In this document: positions 14,501 to 17,141 of the stretch, one piece after another | Layout of the letters: every line of letters begins with the position of its first letter | Numbering within the stretch: the stretch's first letter is position 1 | From: Chitinophagaceae bacterium | GTDB taxonomy: Bacteria > Bacteroidota > Bacteroidia > Chitinophagales > Chitinophagaceae | Length of the DNA stretch: 17,141 nucleotides | Assembly (NCBI GenBank): GCA_016786525.1 | Contig: JAEUVW010000247.1 | Span: 1-17,141, forward strand | Direction: 5' to 3' | The notes under the pieces: model-generated | Told to the model about the DNA's origin: nothing | Database searches by the model: none | The model's input: the letters and a program-made list of their open reading frames with translations, nothing else | Made by a program: the position numbers and the translations under genes

Positions 14501-14825
14501 TTATGTGTTCCGTGTGCTGGCCTACGAATACCTGGACCGTGACGACCTGGTGCACGTGGTGGACGAAGACAGGCTGCGCCATAGTATCCCGACCATGCAA
14601 CAAGAGCTTTCGCAGGTGCGGGTTACCGCTCCGCAGCACAAAGCAGCACCCGCGGTAAAAGTGTCGCCGGTAAAACCTGTAGTGGCCAATGTGAGCGCTG
14701 AAACCAAAAAACTGATGGGCACCAGCGCCGATGCCCCGGCCTGCAGCAATTGCGGTAATATTACACTGCGCAACGGTACCTGCTATATGTGCCCGAATTG
14801 CGGTACGACAACGGGCTGCAGCTAG
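11508..14825 (+). CDS. nrdJ: Adenosylcobalamin-dependent (class II) ribonucleotide reductase
   Basis: The 1105-residue enzyme reduces ribonucleotides to deoxyribonucleotides using adenosylcobalamin to generate a thiyl radical. Key residues are visible: Cys180 in HACFILSVEDD, and the active-site loop N387-P-C389-S-E391 followed by Cys400 in DNTACNLASLNL. The 11-residue gap between Cys389 and Cys400 matches the class II radical/redox pair. A Gly-rich segment SGGGTSSGLMSFLKIGD and AGAIKSGGTTRRAAKMV lies at about 225-262. A low-complexity Lys/Glu/Ala linker (about 835-860) leads to the C-terminal TSCPD-type domain (about 900-1020, LRTGEYGDQTLGEIFIDM, SVGLQYGVPLEE). The C-terminus has Cys1079, 1082, 1092, 1095, 1098 and 1104, a zinc-ribbon-like redox tail. 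The gene is monocistronic between two terminators. The product depends on the cofactor imported by the operon at 1099-6069. Confidence 0.97.
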   Translation: MTDKKNTKGLTFKRQYTNDEVNVFDLFKYDYRSSVIRNPNGEKVFEMTDVEVPEHWSQIATDILAQKYFRKAGVPQADGSSGRETSVKQVAHRLADCWRSWGFQYGYFASEYDAQVFYDELVYSILHQSCAPNSPQWFNTGLFNTYGINGKAQGHYYVDPITGKLERSTNAYERPQPHACFILSVEDDLVNEGGIMDLWVREARIFKYGSGVGTNYSNIRAEGEKLSGGGTSSGLMSFLKIGDRSAGAIKSGGTTRRAAKMVCLDLDHPEVLDFIDWKVEEEKKVAALIAAGYASDYEGEAYKTVSGQNSNNSVRIPNEFFRRLVNGGDWEMTARSDGRVMRKVPAKDVWEKISYSAWRCADPGTQYDTTINEWHTCPEGGAIRASNPCSEYMFLDNTACNLASLNLRRFFNEETGVFDVRSFEYMTRLWTVVLEISVLMAQFPSPEVAQLSYDYRTLGLGFANLGSMLMVSGIPYDSEEGRAIAGAISAIMNGVAYSTSAEMAAALGAFPRYQENSRHMLRVMRNHRAAAYDAADAYEGLETKPVGINAKYCPDYLLSAATRAWDTALQMGEQYGYRNAQATVIAPTGTIGLVMDCDTTGVEPDFALVKFKKLSGGGYFKIINQSIPAALKNLKYNEQEIDAIVKYAKGHGTFAGAPYINHQSLSEKGFIADELKKLDSLVESAFEIGFVFNVYNLGEECLQRLGFKPEQYYDMEFNLLEELGFGEEEIEAANDYVCGTMMMEGAPFLKPEHLPVFDCANKCGKKGERYIHAHGHIRMMAAVQPFISGAISKTINLPNEATVEEIKDCYYLSWQLGIKACALYRDGSKLSQPLSNKSDKKKKTTTEETEAATEEAPAASQIIDLGQLTIDELLEEVNKRVQASPDTQLKRQLSRIVERKTLPAKRRGYTFKSKVGGQAIFLRTGEYGDQTLGEIFIDMAKEGATMRSLLNSFAIAVSVGLQYGVPLEEYVDKFVFTRFEPSGMVEHPNIKTATSVLDYVFRVLAYEYLDRDDLVHVVDEDRLRHSIPTMQQELSQVRVTAPQHKAAPAVKVSPVKPVVANVSAETKKLMGTSADAPACSNCGNITLRNGTCYMCPNCGTTTGCS

Positions 14826-14843
14826 TATCTTTTTTACAACAAC

Positions 14844-14879
14844 GCAAAAGGTCTCAGCAATTTGTTGAGACCTTTTTGC
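14844..14879 (+). terminator. Intrinsic terminator after nrdJ
   Basis: AAAAGGTCTCA (14846-14856) pairs with TGAGACCTTTT (14866-14876), with a short inner extension across GCAATTTGT. The T-run lies within and just after the 3' arm. It starts 20 nt after the nrdJ stop and ends 13 nt before the next start codon. The A-tract on the 5' side means it could work in both directions. Confidence 0.9.
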
Positions 14880-14892
14880 AACATACACGCTA

Positions 14893-15111
14893 ATGAATCC
14901 TGATCCTCAATTATTACTCGATGTAGTGAAGATGCCCATGCCATTCGGTAAATACAAGGGCACCTTGTTGTGCAACCTGCCTGTAGCCTACCTGGAATGG
15001 TTCCAGCGCAAAGGTTTTCCGGCGGGCAGGCTGGGGGTCTTGCTGCAGACGATTTACGAGATCAAACTGAATGGATTGGAATACCTGCTGGAACCTTTAA
15101 AGAAGAGATAA
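14893..15111 (+). CDS. DUF3820 family small protein
   Basis: The 72-residue protein matches DUF3820 over almost its full length: MPFGKYKG (16-23), LPVAYLEWF, RKGFPAGRLG and EIKLNGLEYLLEPL. There is no signal peptide or membrane segment, so it is cytoplasmic. The function of the family is not established; some databases carry a 'quorum-sensing-regulated virulence factor' label that should not be taken as evidence here. The start codon comes 13 nt after the nrdJ terminator. A 7-of-8 match to the -7 element (TATCTTTT, 14826-14833) lies before the terminator, so expression may come from a promoter there or from read-through. Confidence 0.85.
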   Translation: MNPDPQLLLDVVKMPMPFGKYKGTLLCNLPVAYLEWFQRKGFPAGRLGVLLQTIYEIKLNGLEYLLEPLKKR

Positions 15112-15159
15112 CGATGATTGTGCGGTCTTGTAAATCTATAAGCGTGCGCATACATCATT

Positions 15160-15220
15160 CCCCTCCCGGGAGGGGCGGAAAAGACAAGGTCGCAGGAAAA
15201 TACTGGTCGGGGTGGGTTGG
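15160..15220. repeat. GC-rich palindrome with trailing GGGGTGGGTT, dispersed-repeat-like
   Basis: CCCCTCCCGGGAGGGG (15160-15175) is a perfect 16-nt palindrome, followed about 35 nt later by GGGGTGGGTTGGG. This combination resembles intergenic repeats I associate with many Bacteroidota genomes (recalled knowledge, not tested). It is the first of three repeat-like segments in the gene-free 15112-15418 interval. Confidence 0.5.
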
Positions 15221-15237
15221 GTAAGGCGTCAATCATA

Positions 15238-15300
15238 AACCTGTAAGGTTTTGAAAACCCTCCTGATAAGCTGGGCTTTGAAATCTTACAGGTTTTGAAA
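15238..15300. repeat. Degenerate copy of the CCTGTAAGG palindromic repeat
   Basis: AACCTGTAAG (15238-15247) and CTTACAGGTT (15285-15294) form a perfect 10-bp inverted repeat. Nested in it is GGTTTTGAAAACC (15247-15259). The same words occur in the perfect palindrome at 16423-16455, so the window holds two related copies flanking the gene at 15419-16432. Confidence 0.7.
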
Positions 15301-15322
15301 TATATCTGGAAATGAAGCGAGC

Positions 15323-15353
15323 TGTCATTCAGACGCCGGGAGGGATCTCTACA
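15323..15353. repeat. Possible dispersed-repeat remnant (TGTCATTC...GGGAGGGATCTC)
   Basis: This segment resembles the GTCATTTCGA...GGGAGAAATCTC-type repeat that I recall as frequent between genes of Bacteroidota. There is no second copy in the window, so the call rests on recalled resemblance only. Confidence 0.3.
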
Positions 15354-15374
15354 GTAATTTATAAACGCCCGTTT

Positions 15375-15382
15375 TACTTTTG
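15375..15382 (+). promoter_or_regulatory. Candidate -7 element for the YCF48-like gene
   Basis: TACTTTTG matches TAnnTTTG exactly, 36 nt before the ATG at 15419, giving a predicted leader of about 30 nt. No clear -33 element was found. The position also argues against the TTG at 15380 as translation start, since that codon overlaps the promoter. Confidence 0.5.
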
Positions 15383-15418
15383 TGTAGTGTAACCAATCAG
15401 AGTCCTTTTAAAAAAATC

Positions 15419-16432
15419 ATGAACCTACAAAAAACCATTTTGCTTTTCCTGCTGTTAGCCTGTAAGCTGTCCCTGGCACAAACACCGGTAATAACACTGC
15501 TCGACAGCGGCCGCAATGTCAGCATCCGGGGCCTGAGTGTAGTGGATGAACAGACCATCTGGTGCAGCGGCAGCAAAGGATCTGTGGCACGCAGCACGGA
15601 CGGCGGGCAGCATTTTTCCTGGCTTACCGTGCCCGGCTACGAACAGCGTGATTTCCGGGATATTCATGCTTTTGATGCCCATACGGCACTGATCATGGGC
15701 ATTGGCGAACCGGCCATCATCTTAAGAACAAAAGACGGCGGGCAAAGCTGGCAAAAGGTATTTGAAGACAGTACAAAAGGTATGTTCCTCGATGCGATGG
15801 ACTTTGACCGGAAAGGGAAGGGTGTAGTGATCGGCGATCCTGTTGGCGGCTATTTGTTCCGCGCAGACAGCAAAGACTTTGGCGATACCTGGGTAAAAGC
15901 CGGGGAGCAGGTAGCGCTGGGCAAAGGAGAAGCCTTCTTTGCTTCCAGCGGAACCAATATACAAGCTACAGGCAAACGGAAGCATCCCTACATTTTTGCC
16001 AGTGGTGGTCTTTTGTCCAAGCTGTACTACAAAGGAAAAGTATATTCCCTGCCCTTGCTGCAGGGCAAAGAGAGTACGGGCGCCAATTCTATTGCTGTCC
16101 GGAAACGGAAGGCCGTAGTGGTGGGGGGAGATTATCTGCGCGACCGTGATACAAACGGAAACTGCATACTCGTTAATCTGCGCAGGAAACCGGTGTTTGC
16201 GGATCCGCAGCAGGCCCCCAAAGGCTATCGTTCCTGTGTGCTCTACCTCGATAAAAAAGTATTGCTGAGCTGCGGCATCAATGGGGTGGATATTTCTGAT
16301 GATCAGGGGCTGAACTGGCATTCCGTGTCGAAACTGAGCTTCCATGTTGTACAAAAAGCCGCTAAGGGAAAGGCCGTTTTCCTGGCAGGGCCGGGCGGAA
16401 AGATCGCAAGGCTGCAATTGCCAGACCTGTAA
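15419..16432 (+). CDS. Exported YCF48/BNR-repeat beta-propeller protein (often annotated 'oxidoreductase')
   Basis: I choose the ATG at 15419, which gives a normal signal peptide (1-20, ACKLSLAQ). An extended frame from TTG at 15380 adds 13 unconvincing residues. The 337-residue protein carries BNR/Asp-box-like repeats: STDGGQHFSW (59-68), TKDGGQSW (104-111), KDFGDTWVK and SDDQGLNWHS. These are spaced as in the YCF48/HCF136-like propeller family. Such proteins in non-photosynthetic Bacteroidota are exported and of unknown function; the frequent 'oxidoreductase' label has no support from catalytic motifs here. Cys15 gives a weak alternative lipobox (LLAC), but cleavage before Gln21 is more likely. 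The stop codon lies inside the palindrome at 16423-16455. Confidence 0.8.
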   Translation: MNLQKTILLFLLLACKLSLAQTPVITLLDSGRNVSIRGLSVVDEQTIWCSGSKGSVARSTDGGQHFSWLTVPGYEQRDFRDIHAFDAHTALIMGIGEPAIILRTKDGGQSWQKVFEDSTKGMFLDAMDFDRKGKGVVIGDPVGGYLFRADSKDFGDTWVKAGEQVALGKGEAFFASSGTNIQATGKRKHPYIFASGGLLSKLYYKGKVYSLPLLQGKESTGANSIAVRKRKAVVVGGDYLRDRDTNGNCILVNLRRKPVFADPQQAPKGYRSCVLYLDKKVLLSCGINGVDISDDQGLNWHSVSKLSFHVVQKAAKGKAVFLAGPGGKIARLQLPDL

Positions 16433-16455
16433 GGTTTTCAAAACCTTACAGGTCT
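16423..16455. repeat. Perfect 33-nt palindromic repeat overlapping the end of the YCF48-like gene
   Basis: AGACCTGTAAGGTTTT (16423-16438) and AAAACCTTACAGGTCT (16440-16455) are perfect inverted copies separated by a single C. The left arm encodes the last residues (DL) and the stop TAA at 16430-16432. As RNA it would form a hairpin of about 15 bp, but no T-run follows. A related degenerate copy lies at 15238-15300. Confidence 0.85.
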
Positions 16456-16531
16456 TAGCGGACAAAATCGTATAGATCCGGTCCGGCAACAATTACCTCC
16501 GGGAGCGTCCTCAAAAATCAAAAAATCAAAA

Positions 16532-16539
16532 TAACTTTG
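16532..16539 (+). promoter_or_regulatory. Candidate -7 element for tyrS
   Basis: TAACTTTG matches TAnnTTTG exactly, 23 nt before the tyrS ATG at 16563; the predicted leader is about 17 nt. That is too short for a T-box or attenuator. Confidence 0.5.
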
Positions 16540-16562
16540 CACTTCAATTTTTGACATTCAGC

Positions 16563-17141
16563 ATGACGTTTATACAGGAATTACAGGCCCGCGGACTCGT
16601 ACAGGATATAATGCCCGGTACGGAAGAATTATTGGCAAAAGGGATGACCGCCGCTTATATCGGCTTTGATCCCACGGCCGAGAGCCTGCATGTGGGCAGC
16701 CTGTTGCCGATCACCCTGCTGATGCGTTTGCAGCAGGCAGGGCATAAACCTTTTGCACTGGTCGGCGGCGCTACCGGCATGATCGGGGATCCTACCGGGA
16801 AATCCGCAGAGCGTAACCTGCTGGACAATGAAACGATAGAACGCAACTGCGCCGGTATCCGCAAACAGCTGAGTAAGTTTATCGACTTCAGCGAAGGCAA
16901 ACCCAATGCTGCCGTGATGGTGAACAACTACGACTGGTTTAAAAACTTTTCTTTCCTCGACTTTATCCGCGATGCGGGCAAGCTGATTACTGTCAATTAT
17001 ATGATGGCCAAAGACTCCGTGAAAAAGCGCATGGAGACCGGTCTTTCTTTTACAGAATTTACCTACCAGCTGATCCAGGGCTACGACTTCCTGCACCTGC
17101 ACCAGGAGTACAATGTACAATTGCAGATGGGCGGCGCCGAT
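16563..17141 (+). CDS. tyrS: Tyrosyl-tRNA synthetase (3' end cut by window)
   Basis: The frame from ATG 16563 stays open to the window edge (193 codons). It shows the class I TyrRS signature Y32-IGFDPTAESLHVGSL with the HIGH-type motif H43-V-G-S-L. Further on come GGATGMIGDPTGKSAER, a tyrosine-pocket NYMMAKDSVKKRM region and YQLIQGYDFL. The enzyme charges tRNA-Tyr with tyrosine in the cytoplasm. The KMSKS loop and the S4-like anticodon domain would lie beyond the edge. It follows the palindrome at 16423-16455 and appears to have its own promoter. Confidence 0.97.
   Translation, partial: MTFIQELQARGLVQDIMPGTEELLAKGMTAAYIGFDPTAESLHVGSLLPITLLMRLQQAGHKPFALVGGATGMIGDPTGKSAERNLLDNETIERNCAGIRKQLSKFIDFSEGKPNAAVMVNNYDWFKNFSFLDFIRDAGKLITVNYMMAKDSVKKRMETGLSFTEFTYQLIQGYDFLHLHQEYNVQLQMGGAD

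Noticed and set aside
15380..15418. TTG start extending the YCF48-like protein by 13 residues
   Set aside because: The TTG overlaps an exact -7 promoter match and the extension precedes a normal signal peptide that begins at ATG 15419.
16423..16455. Palindrome as an intrinsic terminator
   Set aside because: The hairpin is strong but is followed by AGCGG rather than a T-run, and a related copy lies upstream of the gene, so I list it as a repeat.
1..17141. tRNA, rRNA, CRISPR arrays, insertion sequences or prophage genes
   Set aside because: None was recognised on either strand; there are no transposase or integrase motifs, no regularly spaced repeats and no cloverleaf-like segments.

Overview
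The window is a chromosomal stretch from a member of the Bacteroidota, most likely a Chitinophagia/Chitinophagaceae-type organism (the phylum is well supported, the lower rank is inference). The evidence is two proteins with C-terminal type IX secretion (T9SS) sorting domains, start regions without Shine-Dalgarno sequences, several exact matches to the Bacteroidota -7 promoter element TAnnTTTG, typical ...AQ signal peptides, and families largely confined to this phylum (DUF5777, DUF5074/BtuG, DUF4465/BtuH).

Layout. 1-1098 (+): 3' part of a SurA-like periplasmic chaperone/peptidyl-prolyl isomerase. 1099-6069 (-): a four-gene vitamin B12 capture operon read right to left: DUF4465 (BtuH-like) protein, an uncharacterised T9SS surface protein, a BtuG-like beta-propeller lipoprotein and a BtuB-like TonB-dependent receptor. 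It lies behind a cobalamin riboswitch at about 6180-6378. 6548-8761 (+): a divergent gene for a large exported protein of unknown function whose C-terminal part looks like a caspase-fold (clan CD) His/Cys domain. 8847-11191 (+): a four-gene envelope operon (OB-fold tRNA_anti-like protein, small c-type-cytochrome-like lipoprotein with a CX4CH motif, YceI-like protein, DUF5777 beta-barrel), closed by a clear terminator. 11508-14825 (+): class II, adenosylcobalamin-dependent ribonucleotide reductase NrdJ, followed by a strong terminator. 14893-15111 (+): small DUF3820 protein. 15112-15418: gene-free stretch holding three kinds of palindromic or dispersed-looking repeats. 15419-16432 (+): exported YCF48/BNR-propeller protein ending in a perfect palindrome. 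16563-17141 (+): 5' part of tyrS.

How the genes fit together. The main theme is cobalamin. A riboswitch-controlled surface system (receptor, propeller lid and one or two T9SS-delivered surface proteins) would capture and import B12, and about 5 kb away nrdJ encodes an enzyme that needs adenosylcobalamin to make deoxyribonucleotides. nrdJ itself shows no cobalamin riboswitch; its upstream region instead carries a perfect DnaA-box sequence paired with a near-perfect inverted one. The candidates for undescribed biology are the caspase-like exported protein at 6548-8761, the middle surface protein of the B12 operon (4086-5084), and the four-gene OB-fold/cytochrome/YceI/DUF5777 unit.
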